A stretch of DNA of 64,000 nt, taken from Balanoglossus misakiensis (taxonomy: Eukaryota > Hemichordata). The DNA lies in assembly GCA_040954595.2 (NCBI GenBank), contig CM082578.2:12152001-12216000 (forward strand), read 5' to 3'. Position numbers and translations under genes: made by a program. Positions 1-12,744 of the stretch are shown in pieces. The stretch's first letter is position 1, and the number at the start of each line of letters is the position of its first letter. Under the pieces are notes generated by a model, which saw only the letters and a list, made by a program, of their open reading frames with translations, did not search any database and was not told where the DNA came from.

Positions 1-83
1 TGTAAGGGAGCCGATCAAGTAAGCAAGGCTGACATACAGGGTACAAAAATACTGGAGGGGGGTCAGAGAGATTGCTTTCTTAC

Positions 84-3000
84 CTTTATTAGGCCTGTAA
101 GGAACCAATGCATTTGCGGGAGCTGGATTAATTCTACCTCTGCGATGAACTGGACCATCTAAGGGAGCGTCAACAATTTCCTCTCCATGATGTCTTGGTA
201 CAACGCATCCATTGGGTGCAGCAGCTACCACCGGTACCGGTATAGGTACAGGTACAGGTTTGATGAACGGGTGAGAGAGAGCTGCCTGTGGTGTGATTCT
301 GCGATCACCGTGGTAGGTCAGCATGCTGTAATTGAAATGCATCAAGAAAATAAAACACTAATGTAAGTTTCATTTTCCTGCACTACTTAAACTCAAATAA
401 ATAAAACAAAATTATTCACTTAAGGAATAAAATCATACTAATACGGTCCCTGGCCCCCAAATTAAACAAAACTAAACTAGTGGGAGTAACCCTGGCTTTC
501 ACCTTGTGTGTAACACTCATATCTTACATTCTCAGACACTAAGATTTACAGCTAACTCAACCCTCCCTGGGTCTCTACTTGAAGTTAAATCTATTATTTT
601 GGATCTATCTAGAACTGATCTCAACAAAACCTAGCTAGCATATTTCTCAGGCAGTAGTGTAACTAACATAATCTGACTTTGATTTGCCTACAACTAACCT
701 TGTCACCAAATTGAAAAAATCGTCAAATTCCTTCCTCTCTAGCTTTCTGCCTGACTTATTGTGAACACCAAGTTCGTAGGTTATCCTTCTTTTCAATGAG
801 AAAGACAGTGGTGATGCCTAAAATGAGGGACATAACATATACATGTTATTCCTCTACCTCTGTATCTTAACTGGTAAATTTTTGTTTGGCAAATCTCAAA
901 GTTCCAGCTGGCTGGAGAATTTTCTACCATGATCTCTTGACTCTGCTTCCCTGTGACACACATGAGGTTGCACAGCTGGCCTACTGAGCTATAGGCTCTC
1001 AAGGGACGAGTGACTTCATGGTATGTCCAGTTGACCAACAGCAGGATTGGCCAGTTTTTTGTTCATTGTCAACTAGCCCCCTACCCCCACCCCCTAGACT
1101 ATCACATTATCAAACAACCAGTAAATACAGCTTCAGTTTCTTATTGCCCATTCTAGCTAGCTAGCCGAGAATTGGGTAGAAGAATTCATCATTCAGATAC
1201 CTACCGGAATTTCAGGTTTGAATACATAGAATCCATTGAATGCTCGAGTATAGAATAAGTCAGTATGCTTTCCGTTGTCCAGAATTGACAGTGGTATATC
1301 TCCAAAAGTCTGAATGTAAAACGCTACAAGATGTTCCTGTGAAGAGATGACAGCTTCGAGTTAATATCCATTCACAAGTTTTCAAAATTATCAAATAGCA
1401 GATTTGAGAACATAGGCTTAAAATGGGACAACAAAAAATATTTGATCGATACAGAAATAAAATAAATCATGGACAATCTTAAATAATTCATCTATGAAAA
1501 AACATCAACTGAGTCTGAGATCTTGACAGGATAGTCATCTGTCAAACTTTATTAAAAATAGGTTTGGGAACTTTGCCTGCAGGGAGCAGCCTTTGCCCAG
1601 AGAAATACAGGAATATTTCTTTCAATGCACTTACTGCTGAGGGTACTGGAAAGAGGTTATGGCCGAGGTACAATTCACTAATAACGACTCCAAGACTCCA
1701 CATGTCAATGGCAGTGCCATAGTCTGTGCCGAATGTTATTTCAGGAGATCTATACGGGTAAGTCTGCATCTCGGCCCCTTTCACCTGTTAGTTGTTAAGA
1801 GAAAAAAAACATGCAAGTGAGTTGAGTCTGTAGAAACCATCTTCACAAAGCTTAAAGCTAAAATTTTTGGACTTAATCTCTGGTACAGCTGTGACTGTAA
1901 TTATTAAGCACATTAAACTTCAACGCAGTGGCTATTTTCTCAATCATTTTGGTTTGGGAGTATCAACTGAGGTTTCTTGTTCTACTCTGTAAACCATACA
2001 GAACAGCTTTTTTTCAACAGAACTCTTGTGTTGTCTGTAATTAGCACTGAACATTTCATACGGTTGTCCAAAGTAGAACAAGAAACCGGAGTCTATACAT
2101 GGGAGACTATTATAAAAAAAATAGCCAAAAGTTCAAGTTACTAGAAACTTAGGACTGGCAGTCAACTTACGCAATCAGTGGTATGTCGAGAAAGGCCGAA
2201 GTCGATGAGTTGGACGTTAACCTGTTGCAGCTTTGTGTGCGTCACCATGATGTTGTCCGGTTTGATGTCGCAATGGACGATTCCAACGTCCCGGCTGCTG
2301 AGAAACTCCAGCGCTGTCAGCATCTGCTTGGTTATCTTTCGCACCACGCCAAGGGGCAGTTGGTTGTCTTCCATTTCTTCCAGCAACTCAGTGAGGCTCA
2401 TGCAATACAGTGGCAAGTTGATGCACAATGTGCCTTTGTAATAGAACGCCGACTCCATGTCCACTAGAAAAATAATAATAAAACAGGCGATCAGAACAGA
2501 TAAATATGTCTCACGCTCAATCAGTTAAATAAATCAGGTTGAATGTAGTATTCAGTTGGCTTGCATGAGGTATGCACATTGTAACAATCTTGGTGATGTA
2601 TCTAAAACACACACTTCTGTCTTTATAGCCACACAATTGACTACTATTTGACAGGCTTCCAACCAATACCTGTAGCCAGCAAGTGTGTGTACAAAACTGC
2701 TACAAAATTTCAAATGACTGTACGTAATTTCATGTAGCCCTGACCGCCTGCCCATCACAAATTGCTACACAGGGCCAATATCAGCAGTGGGTGAATGCAT
2801 GGCACGATTGATCTGTCTAGAACAAACACTGGTTAAGGAAGTATCGATAATATCTTTGAAATGATCCTACCTATGTGGATGTTGTGTGCTGGTCTTTTTT
2901 CATTTATCCAATGAAGTACTTCCGCTTCTCTTCTCAGAAGTTTGTTCTCTCGTTTCGTTTTCTGCAGCTGAACGAACTTCAGCGCTCTCTCAGTCTTTGT

Positions 3001-4458
3001 TTTCAGATCCAATACTTTGACAACCTGCGAAAAATCACGCCAGTGTACAGTTGTTGTATTGACAGTATAAAAATAACAACACAATATTCTTCTATGGTCA
3101 TTTACAAACACCCATGCCAAATAAAATTATATTCAGTGGCGAATATATTTTTATACGGTCACAGTGCTCAATTTTAAAGAAAAAACATGCTGACTTGCCA
3201 AGATTTGTCTGAGATTTGAATAAAATTCAGCATACTCACCACTCCATAACTCCCATATCCGAGTACATCAATTACTTCGTATTTATTCAGGTATATGGTA
3301 CCCGTCTCGCAGTCTATCTTCTTCCTCCGTTGGGCAAATGTTACAGACGTTGCCGCTAATATTTCTGGTGACGGGAGCTTGATGGCTTTGACCGCATCAC
3401 CGCCAATCCCTGCGACTAACCCTGGTTTCGGAGCAGGGGGTTTACGAGTTGCAGCAGGTGGTTTCAAGGGTGCAGCCCCCTGATTGGTGGCAGTATCACC
3501 TCTTGAATCTGGCTTTATACCAGTTTCATTCCGGTCAGATGCCTGCAAGACACAGTGGAAATAAGTTTTCAGTCTTTTCTGTGTAAACTCTGTATGATTG
3601 TACATGTATTGTGTAATATCAATCAAGTAATGGTTTGACCTCTGACTTGTCATCTTATTAAAATCACTTTGATTTTTTTATTATTTTAGCAAATGATGAA
3701 TTTTCCAGAAACTCTCCACACACTTATTACATGTTCTCCTGTGTACATTTCATACAGTATCTAAAATCTAAAACTCTCTATACACAAACTACTGGCACTA
3801 TGGGCAGTTCTAGTTTACCTTCAAAACTCCATTGGCTGGAGACTGAACAACATTTAAATCCTTCAGTTCAATGACCTCAGGAACTTTTCCTGGGGATCCT
3901 GTGTGGGGAAAAAGAACAGGACAAGATCATTCACCTGCCACTGACAGCATTGTACTTTCGACTGTTCTGAAAAGCAGTGTCCCTGAAAGGATTACTTATA
4001 GAATTGCTAGCAAAGGTAAAGTAAACGATCAAACCAACCCTACATCTGATTTTAATCAGATTGGCATCACCAGTGACCCGTGAAACAAAATGATAATCAC
4101 AGAAAAAAATGGATTTGATTCAAAAATCGGTAAAAATCATCCAGGGGGACCATTATTCGACAAATTGTACAGGTTTGCCAGCCGCAAATATACAGGTTCC
4201 GTTTGCAAGTCAAAACCCAGTATCCGAACCAAAGAAATATAACCAAATATAAATAAAGACAGTTGACAACGTTAGAAACAATAGAAAGAAGCAGCAAACT
4301 GATTCCTCGTTCGGCCTGGATCGAAATTTTTTTTTACGTTTGAGGTCTCGGTGTAACAGCGCCAGCGATCACCAGAACTCGCATTCGGAATCAAAAAGTT
4401 TCAAGTGATACATGTTTACTTTACACTTACTCTTGAGGTCTTTTCCGGTGATCTCCAT
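84..4458 (-). CDS. DYRK/HIPK-family protein kinase (5' part of gene; 3' end outside window)
   Basis: A serine/threonine or dual-specificity kinase of the CMGC group. Coding exons in transcript order: 4458-4431, 3898-3819, 3542-3240, 3024-2871, 2463-2171, 1784-1635, 1336-1205, 817-699 and 325-84. All join in phase to give 500 residues and continue beyond the left edge. A short proline/alanine-rich N-terminus (about residues 10-125) precedes the kinase domain. Visible motifs are the glycine loop GYGSYGV (about 131-137), the ATP-binding lysine in ALKF (K153), the catalytic loop VHCDIKPDN (D254), the DFG motif (about 276), the activation segment ending YPYRSPE, then AIDMWSLG, and the domain end ITPQAALSHPF. 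HCD in place of HRD, RSPE and AIDMWSLG are typical of DYRK kinases; the domain tail is HIPK/DYRK-like. Identity within the family is unresolved because the sequence is divergent. Start chosen at the ATG of MEITGKDLK, which splices in phase. An alternative first exon is listed separately. Confidence 0.85.
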
Positions 4459-5497
4459 CGTGATGAACAGCTTTTCGTCGAAAATACAAAGTTTTAAAGA
4501 AAAGATTTTCTGGTAGCAGTGTCGTAAAGGTGAGCACTACATGCAGTCGCAAGTGAACTTCGATTGTGTTTATGGCACAACATTCGATGACTATGGAAAC
4601 AGAACGCGGCCGCTGCGTCGCGTTGCCAAGTGACGGTGCGTTGCGCGGTTTGTCTCTGTTGCCATGTATCGTCGCGTCGCGATATACGCGTTCGATCCGT
4701 CTTCTGCCAACTTCTGGAAGGCATCGCACTATGACCTTCCCTGTCATCCTCTTCGGATGGAAAGTGACATGCGAATATTGTCTATGTTGTGATCCGACAA
4801 TAAAACTGATGACTTTCTCAGACAATTTCAAGCAACACCAGTAAATAAACGTTCACTGTCTGGACAAGCAATCGCATCAAAAGACAAAACCTACGAACAT
4901 GAACAATGTCTAGACCAAGTGTTGGTCCGGAAATTCCCAAAATCAGATGATTTTCAAAGCCAGAACACAACGTCTTGATTGATATAAAACAAATATGTTG
5001 GTTAAGACCACAGACTGACCGAACATTATTACGAAAAGAAAGAATTTGGGTGCCAACTTTGATTCAAAACTTACCAGTGACAACAGGGCAGTGCATGCAG
5101 TGTGATGTGTACTGCACTGTACACCGCGGTACGTACAGTGAGCAAGATGATCTTTCTTACTTACTATCCTGCATCATTCTGAACTATAATGTCACGTAGT
5201 TTTCCGTTCAACGATACTCCATAATCTCCCTCGCGAAATCCCACAATCGTAAACGGCAAATGATGCGTCCAATCGGGGCCGAAACCCGGCGTTCAAGACC
5301 TCAAATTTGTAAATTTCGCGCGTTGTGGTCAAATAATCAGACGACAACACTTGACGACAACATCATTTGACATGCGCAATCATTTGTGCGCAAATGATAA
5401 AGTCCCTGGTAACTAGGTAACGTTTGAGGTAAAACACTATGCACAACCCGGGGCCCCCGGGGGCGGGGAGGGGCAACAATATATGAGTTAAACTTAC

Positions 5498-5546
5498 CGT
5501 CACGATCACCCTTAGTCATGTTAGTCGTAGGCTTAGATTTCTTCAT
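5498..5546 (-). CDS. Possible alternative first coding exon of the kinase gene
   Basis: Reading on the minus strand, an ATG at 5546 opens 16 codons (MKKSKPTTNMTKGDRD) and stops at a strong GTAAGT donor in phase 1. That is the phase needed to join kinase exon 3898-3819, and the same phase as the nearer first exon at 4458-4431. This would give the kinase a second promoter and a basic N-terminus. Supported only by the donor, the phase match and the position; transcript data would be needed to prove it. Confidence 0.45.
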
Positions 5547-5748
5547 TGATATAAATCACTTGCCGTATGCGACGACACAAGAAAAGTTATTGGTGAAAGT
5601 ATCATGCGATGATGACACGAGAAAAAAGTTTTCCGTCAATACGAGTACACGCTAGCTAGTCGGGAACAGTGTTGCGGCGATGAATGTATCAGTGCAACTG
5701 ATGTGTTTACGCATCACAACATTCGACATCCATAGCGACTGGAACTCG

Positions 5749-5763
5749 GCTGCCATTGGCAAC
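5749..5763. promoter_or_regulatory. X-box-like RFX site
   Basis: GCTGCCATTGGCAAC fits the RFX X-box layout GTNRCC-N(0-3)-RGYAAC. It has one mismatch in the left half, a three-base spacer and a perfect right half. It lies about 200 bases upstream of the possible alternative kinase first exon. Confidence 0.4.
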
Positions 5764-5819
5764 AGGATCGCAGAACTCTGTCGGACGCGCACACCCATCA
5801 CAACAGACCCGCGCCCCGT

Positions 5820-5846
5820 ACGGGGGGGGGGGGCGGGGGGGGGGTT
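5820..5846. repeat. G-run, about 25 bases
   Basis: Two long guanine runs separated by a single C. Together with G-runs at about 5450-5474 (four runs of four or more G) these are potential G-quadruplexes in the divergent promoter area. Confidence 0.7.
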
Positions 5847-5992
5847 CTACAACGAGGCCTAACTGTGTCCGGGCGACCCAAATATGCTTTGCAAGATTTT
5901 TACACGAGACAGGCTTTTCAATAAAACGTAGGATATATTTTTTCTAGTTTCGTCTAACTTGAGAAATACATTGTAAGTGCATGCACGGTGCA

Positions 5993-6025
5993 TGTAAGTT
6001 TCTAGAAACTTCTAGAACTTACATG
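5993..6025. promoter_or_regulatory. Four-unit heat-shock element inside a near-palindrome
   Basis: Bases 6000-6017 read TTC-TA-GAA-AC-TTC-TA-GAA: four alternating GAA/TTC units at the spacing bound by trimeric HSF1. Flanking words (CATGTAAG on the left, CTTACATG on the right) extend it into a near-palindrome. It lies between the kinase first exons (minus) and the inferred RAD54L2 promoter (plus), so it could serve either. Confidence 0.55.
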
Positions 6026-6217
6026 TGACGTTCGTACACGCCTGCACTAAATAATTAAACACTCCAAAACATTTCTGTCTTTTTTTTCATGTAAAGCATT
6101 TCTGCCAATGTTGATACCATGTCGAGATAAATAAGGAAATCCCCAAATTGTGATATGCAAATATAATGTAGGTTGCATAACTTGACTGACTCATCGGGAC
6201 AGTGACCTCGATTTACT

Positions 6218-6230
6218 TACCCACAATGCC
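6218..6230 (+). promoter_or_regulatory. ZNF143-like promoter motif of RAD54L2
   Basis: TACCCACAATGCC matches the core of the ZNF143/Staf promoter motif (CCCACAATGC). It sits just upstream of the inferred first exon of RAD54L2. A nearby CTTCCG could be an ETS site. Confidence 0.4.
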
Positions 6231-6239
6231 ATGCGGTGG

Positions 6240-6575
6240 GACACTTCCGTTATTAAATCAACACGGACGGAGCCGGAGTGACCGAAGTGGACAGGAAGTC
6301 GATCCCACGTTTAGAAATCGCTGCCGGCCCTGAAACACGGACGACGCAATCGTATGGATCGAGGCTTTGGAAGGGTTATCACAGGGAAGACAAACGAGGT
6401 CAGTTCAGCTAAAAGGAAACGTCGGCAAACAAGTGACACCCGCGATTCCTACAGCACGTAGCACGTTACACAACACGGGGGCCAGTGAGTCATTCAGCAC
6501 CTCCGTACATTCATGTTTACGTAAAAACGATCGTGTCGCTCCGACGGAAGGTCGATCGCGGAATTCCACCTTGCG
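6240..6575 (+). other. RAD54L2: Probable non-coding first exon of RAD54L2
   Basis: A CpG-containing stretch ends at a good donor (TTGCG followed by GTAAGC at 6576). No long open frame runs through it. The coding exon has a clear pyrimidine-rich acceptor at 8357-8358, so a 5' UTR exon must lie upstream, and this is the best candidate. Its left end (the transcription start) is approximate. Confidence 0.45.
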
Positions 6576-8358
6576 GTAAGCACTAGATCCCTTTCTATCA
6601 AACCAAAGTATCATTTTTCGCTTTAACCAATTAGAACACATACGTGGGGAGTGTTTAATATTCGTATGTGTGTCATTGTCAAGACAAAAGATACCACTGT
6701 ACGCCGCTGTTTGGCCTGATCTCCGTCCGTGATCTTCGTGACTCGAACATCATCCTGTCCCTTTCAAATTGCCAGCACAATTTGTCGTTTTCTCTGTTGC
6801 ATTTTCGTCGATAAAGGTGTACAATCAGGTCATCGGGCTAGCCAGAGACCGCAACACCAGTGTAATACACAATGTTATAAAACGAACTAGTATGATTAAA
6901 TGTCACATGACGTTGAGGTCAGTAGCTTCAGTTGCCTTCTCAGGCGAGAAAGAGGGGGATTCCCTTGGTGTCACAAGGGGAATCACGCTCAGATTCGTAG
7001 AATAGTCATGACGAATCCATTGTCTCGTACCAAATAAGTCAAATAAAAACAAATAACAGTAGCAAAGGGCAACTAAATGTTTCACTTTTCATACTTCTCC
7101 TAGTTTTATGTCTGAGAAGTTTAAAAATTAATTTTGGCCAAGGCTGAGCATGGACTGAAACAAGCATCTGTAGCCCCATTTTCATTTTCATTTTCAGTCA
7201 TTTTCATGGAAGTAGGGGAAAATTGAATTTCATTGGAATGTCAAGCATTACGAATCTCTACCTGTGTTTCCAAGAATCTATACAGACGGACAGGTGAAGG
7301 GAACATGTAGTTGTTGGGTACAAATGTAGGTGTAATAGTAATACAGATGTTCCAGTACACCTGTGCCCCTTGGCCGTAAAACGATGTCGCTTGCATGTTG
7401 GAGATGTAAGTTCCCCTTACCAGAGTGGAATCCCCATAAATATTCTGGCAAAGGGGGGAATTTCTGGGAAAACGTCAATATCCTGTGCGGTTACATAATT
7501 GATGACACAGAATTGAATGAGTCAGTCAAACATCCATGGAAATCATTTGCATATACATTAAAACTCAAACTGATATCACAAAGAGAGAAAAGGGAAATTA
7601 GTGTGTTTTTGTCTATTGCCAGTATTGGTATATATAATAACATTGTAAGTTCAACATCATATCTACTCAAAACATACATTTATCAGGCTGTACAGTGTGT
7701 TGTGTATCTCTTGATTCGGGGCCGGATACTGCCATTTCCTGGATGTATTCTTTGTCTCTGTCTGTCTGACTGTCTGTCTGTAATTCTGTGTGTATCTGTT
7801 TATTTGCCTGTTTCTCTCTCCCCCCCCCCCACCTCTGCCATAGTTCAAAGCATGGAGGGATGCAGTAGTCACGAGACATTACATAAAATAAGTCATTTGA
7901 CTCGCGCAAATGTACATGTGTATGAACCCATACGATAAGGTCATGTTATGAAAGCTATTTTCTATTCATGGCTGGCATACAAAGGTTACTTATGTAATGC
8001 AGACACACTTGGAAGGTTTTTCCATGGGAAGAGAGAGAGTTTGGGATGCAAAATACATGCCATTTTAGTTTACCTTGCAAACTCAAACTTGTAAATCAAG
8101 TACATTCATAACTGTACATGTATGTCAATCATATACACTGTAAGAACGATATTTCTGATTAGCAATCAACTGACCAGGTGCTTGGCCAGATGTTCTGGAA
8201 CCCAAGCTAATCACTGGTACATGTATTGCATAAACAGTATAACTGTATTTGATTCACACTGGTTTGTGAGGTAAACTGAAATTCCCCGTCAGAAATATAG
8301 CATACATGACTGATATCCAATTGGACCTGTTGACTATTTTTTTTTTCTGTTTTCACAG
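6576..8358 (+). other. Inferred intron 1 of RAD54L2
   Basis: No gene seen. The open frames here are low-complexity or chance. It contains CTGT repeats (about 7755-7785) and a pyrimidine tract with a C-run (about 7805-7820). Confidence 0.5.
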
Positions 8359-8409
8359 ATTCTCGTGTGAGTAAGAATTGTGAGTGTTAAAGCCTGTGTA
8401 CCGTGCAAA

Positions 8410-11400
8410 ATGGAAGTCGATACATTTATGTTCAGTGACTCTGATGGGGAGGAATTCTTGCCCGAGGGACTGCAGAGTGACATCTCAAACATTTCGGTCT
8501 CTTCCTCATCCTCATCGGTGTCGTCCGCGCAATCGTCGCCCCGACGGGCGTTGTCCACGCCATCCCCGAACATTATCAGTGAAGTGTCATCATCCAGCCA
8601 GCCGCCCACTCTGTGGCAGGGTGGACTGGACTTTGTCGATGAAATACCCGAGAACAGTAACGCCGCTACTTCGGTGTCGGCAGAGGACGTTGCCGTCGCG
8701 CCGGGGACATCCCAGGGCGACGATGATGTCGCAAAAACTATGTCATCGGCCTTTGTGAGCATTCCGAAAGATCTGATGTCGGACTCCGAGGACAGAGATG
8801 CGGAGGAGACAAAGAAGGCCAAGAAGAAAGTGAGGAAAAAGCGGAAGAGCGACGAGGGGGCAACCAAGGAAGGCGGCAAAAAGAAGAGGAAAAAGAAAAG
8901 CAATGACGGTGGCATTGATGGAAAAGTCAAAGAAAAGAAAAAGAAGAAAAATAAACCAGCAAATAAAAGAAGGAATATCAAGTGAGTAGCAAAGATCAAC
9001 CCATTCAACCCAGCTCAGATGACATCACAGGTCACCAATGGGTCAGAGTGCCAATGGTTAAAGTTCATATGCCAATTTACGTATTACAAACACACACACA
9101 CACCTCTAGATTCATCATAGCGAATTGTCTTTCTTTTTTGCAGGAAACTGTTGACAGAAGATAAACTGACGGCCGACACGCTGGCCGCACAGCTGCAGGA
9201 GGAGCAGCGAAAACAGCGACTGATTGAGTTGCAGAAGTCGCGAGAAGTGGCGCAGAGCACCACAGTGACAGTTCCCACACCCAGTGCATCGTATCTGAAT
9301 GCCCTGCTAGGTAAAATCTCAGCCGCACGCACATTCCTGATATCTAAATATTTATTTTTTTTGGAAAAGGAAATGAAATAGAGATAGGGATTGACGAGAA
9401 AGAGAAAACCCTCGCAAAATTAGGACCTACTGCCCACTAGATATAATGTAATGGTGATGACAGCATGGACAAGCAAAAGTAAAAGGCATGTTTATCTATT
9501 TGCAGATAAGCAAACTGAGCGGCAGGTTCCTGAGCCAGTCGTCCACAGACAAGAGTTGCAGTGGAAATGTAAATATTTAGCGTTTTAGGAAAAAGAAATG
9601 AAACATCGACATTGATTGACGAGTTAGAGAAAACCCTAGAAAAATTTTGACCAAAAAACAAAACAAAACTGCCCACTAGGTCACTAGATATAATATAATT
9701 CTGACGACAGCACAGAAAAGCAATAATAAAAGGCATGTATATCCATTTCCAGATAAGCCAACTGAGACAATCGTCGTCCACAGACAGGAATCCCAGGCAC
9801 GAGTGACCAACAACATACCGGCGCCAAGGTCCATGATAGACAGCAGGATGGGCGGGTCAGCAGAACCAGAATGCATTGTGCTGGACACAAGCAGCGGCAG
9901 TGATGAAGACCGCATCAAGAAACAGCTGACAGTGAAGAAACAGACAGGTAAGGTTAACTGTAATACTGAGTGTCATTCATTGAACAGTTATCTAGAACGT
10001 AGCCGTTTGTACAAGCTACTAACTAAAGCATTGAAGCATTACTAGCACTGTCGATCCCAACTCAAAGGCAACCTTCCGTTTCAAGGACAGGAAATGGGAC
10101 TCCCACGCCCAGAGCAGAATGACTTCCTGTTGTCTGGCTGTGCATGCAGTCATTAGTTGTTATGTGATTCTGCCTCTCACTGCGCAACATGCATTTCAAT
10201 TACATGTATTTCTTTGAAATTATTACACACAATCCCTTTTTACATGTTGATTCCAGTGTTCATCCTTATTCCTAATTTCATAGTTTCAAGTTTTTTTCAA
10301 ACAGTTCTACCTCAATATTTTACATCTAAAAATAAATATGTGTGTTCACATGGATGGTCCATTTAACTGTTGTGGTGATTTGAAGGTCATCTGTTGAAAT
10401 TAAATTTGTGTTTATTTTGAGAGTAAGTGAGAACATTTGCGTGTAGGTTATTATTGACTGTATGTCACTCTACCAAATCCTGATGTTCTTGTTTGCTCCT
10501 CTATAGATGTGATTGAGATTCTCAGTTCAGATGATGACGTGGTCGTTGCCAGTGAAAGCAGTGACAGTGAAGCCGATGATGGTGATCTGGACAACAGCGG
10601 CCAGCACACGAACGATGAGATGAACCAGCCTGACGCGCTGGGCAGAGTGTTGGTCAACATCAACCACCCGCCGAAAGAAGACGACATTTTCCTGCCTCCG
10701 CAGCTGGCGAAAGCTGTCAAACCGCATCAGGTATGTGCATGTGACAATGTCCAACAAAATATTTTTAATAAAGTTTGACAGGGAGTGGAATAATGTTAAT
10801 GAAGCGTTCAGTGGTTGAAGTTCAACTGTTGATTCACTCAAATGCTAATAATTCCCATTGCGTGTATCTGTCGGCAGATCGGAGGTATTCGTTTCCTCTA
10901 CGACAATCTGGTGGAATCTCTCCAGCGTTACAAGAGCTCCAATGGCTTTGGCTGCATCCTGGCACACAGCATGGGTCTGGGCAAGACGCTTCAGGTGATA
11001 TCGTTCGTCGACATCTTCCTGCGCCACACCACGGCCCAGCACGTGCTGTGCATCGTGCCCATCAACACCCTGCAAAACTGGGTGGCCGAGTTTGACATGT
11101 GGCTGCCCATGCGGGAGGACACGTCGCCCGAGGACGGCGATAACCCCCCTGGTGGTGTTCAGTACAGGGAGTTCAGCGTGCACATAATCAACGACAATCA
11201 CAAAACGACGGCCGCAAGAGCTAAAGCCATCGGTGAGTGGCCATCCGCATTCGATTTCCTCAGAGATTTGTTATATCGCAGATTATAATCATCGTTCAGT
11301 CAGCCTTCGTAAAGCCCGCAGTGCTCTAAGGTGCATGTGACCTTCAATAACCCGAGGTGAATTTGACCTTGGAATAATTTTTGTTTGTTGGCGTTACAGC

Positions 11401-12699
11401 TGAGTGGCAATCAACTGGCGGAGTGTTGCTGATGGGCTATGAAATGTACAGGCTGCTAACATTGAAGAAGTTCACCGGGTCGCGGAGGAAAAAGAAAAAC
11501 TCTGATCCCAAAGCCCAAATGGTGATTGATCTTGAAGAAGAAGACAAAAAAGCTGCCATGGCATCAGGTACATGTATACTTTAATTTTCAGTGCGTAAAA
11601 GTGTAGACTATGTCATTGTTGTTGGTATATGAATTTAAGGGTTGAATAATCAGCTTTCATGATCAATAATTTAATATGGTTCAGTGGTAGAAAAACACTA
11701 ATGTCTGGTAACAAAAAAGCTCTCTAAAATTAAAGTCTCCCTGAAATGATTAATCTTTTTTGAACATTACATTGTAATAGTAATTATATTCTCTTGTGAA
11801 TAACAGCAATCATGAAAGCACTGATCCAGCCAGGACCCGACTTGGTCGTCTGCGATGAAGGTCACAGAATAAAGAACACCCATGCCAGTATTTCACAGAC
11901 GTTGAAGAACATCCACACAAGGTAAGGGGACTGGAGATAAATCATTATGAAGATGAACTGTCGTTAATTCTAAAAAATAATCCCTATTCTGATGTTGATA
12001 CTGTTTTGACACTTTTTTTTTTCTCGTCTCAGGCGTAGAGTCGTTCTAACTGGTTACCCACTGCAGAACAACCTGCTCGAGTACTGGTGCATGGTGGACT
12101 TTGTACGACCCAACTTCCTCGGCACGAAGGCAGAGTTCTGTAACTTGTTTGAAAGGCCGATTATGAACGGGCAGTGCATAGACAGTACACCCAAGGTAAA
12201 TGAGTGGGGTTACTTACAGAAAGATGATCGGTGCAAGTCTTGTTGTTTGCAAGTAAAGCTGAGAATCTCTGGTCTTTACCATTTCATCTGGACATAACTG
12301 ACAACTCTCTGCCCCGTAAATTGCATGAAGAATTGTTGGAAAAATCTGAGAATTTTACTCTGAAAGTCATTGGTAAGGTTCACAGATTTTAGTGTTGCTG
12401 ACTATGTTTTCTTTTCTTTTTTTCTCTCTTTCATCGTCTTTCAGGACGTCAAAATGATGCAATTCCGGGCCCACATTCTGCACAGCCTGTTGGAAGGGTT
12501 TGTACAGCGCCGCAGTCACTCCGTCCTGCACAGAACACTGCCGGAGAAGGAGGAACATGTGGTACTCATCCGTCTGACGCCCATACAGAATGTGCTGTAT
12601 CATCAGTTCATGCATTATTTCAAGGAGAGTGGTTCTTCGGGATGGTGCTCAACGAATCCCATCAAAGCTTTCTCTGTGTGTTGCAAGGTATGTGTAAAG

Positions 12700-12744
<45 letters not shown>

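Larger units (their letters stand above)
4459..6217. other. Upstream region of the kinase gene
   Basis: No gene beyond the alternative first exon noted. The stretch holds 5' UTR and intron sequence of the kinase, CpG-rich patches at about 4590-4720 and 5640-5860, G-runs, and the X-box-like and heat-shock elements listed separately. Confidence 0.5.

Noticed and set aside
7363-7938. 191-residue plus-strand open frame
   Set aside because: It runs through microsatellite-like CTGT repeats and a C-run, lies in the inferred RAD54L2 intron and has no domain.
8334-9008. Minus-strand 224-residue hydrophobic frame
   Set aside because: Antisense of the lysine/serine-rich first RAD54L2 exon.
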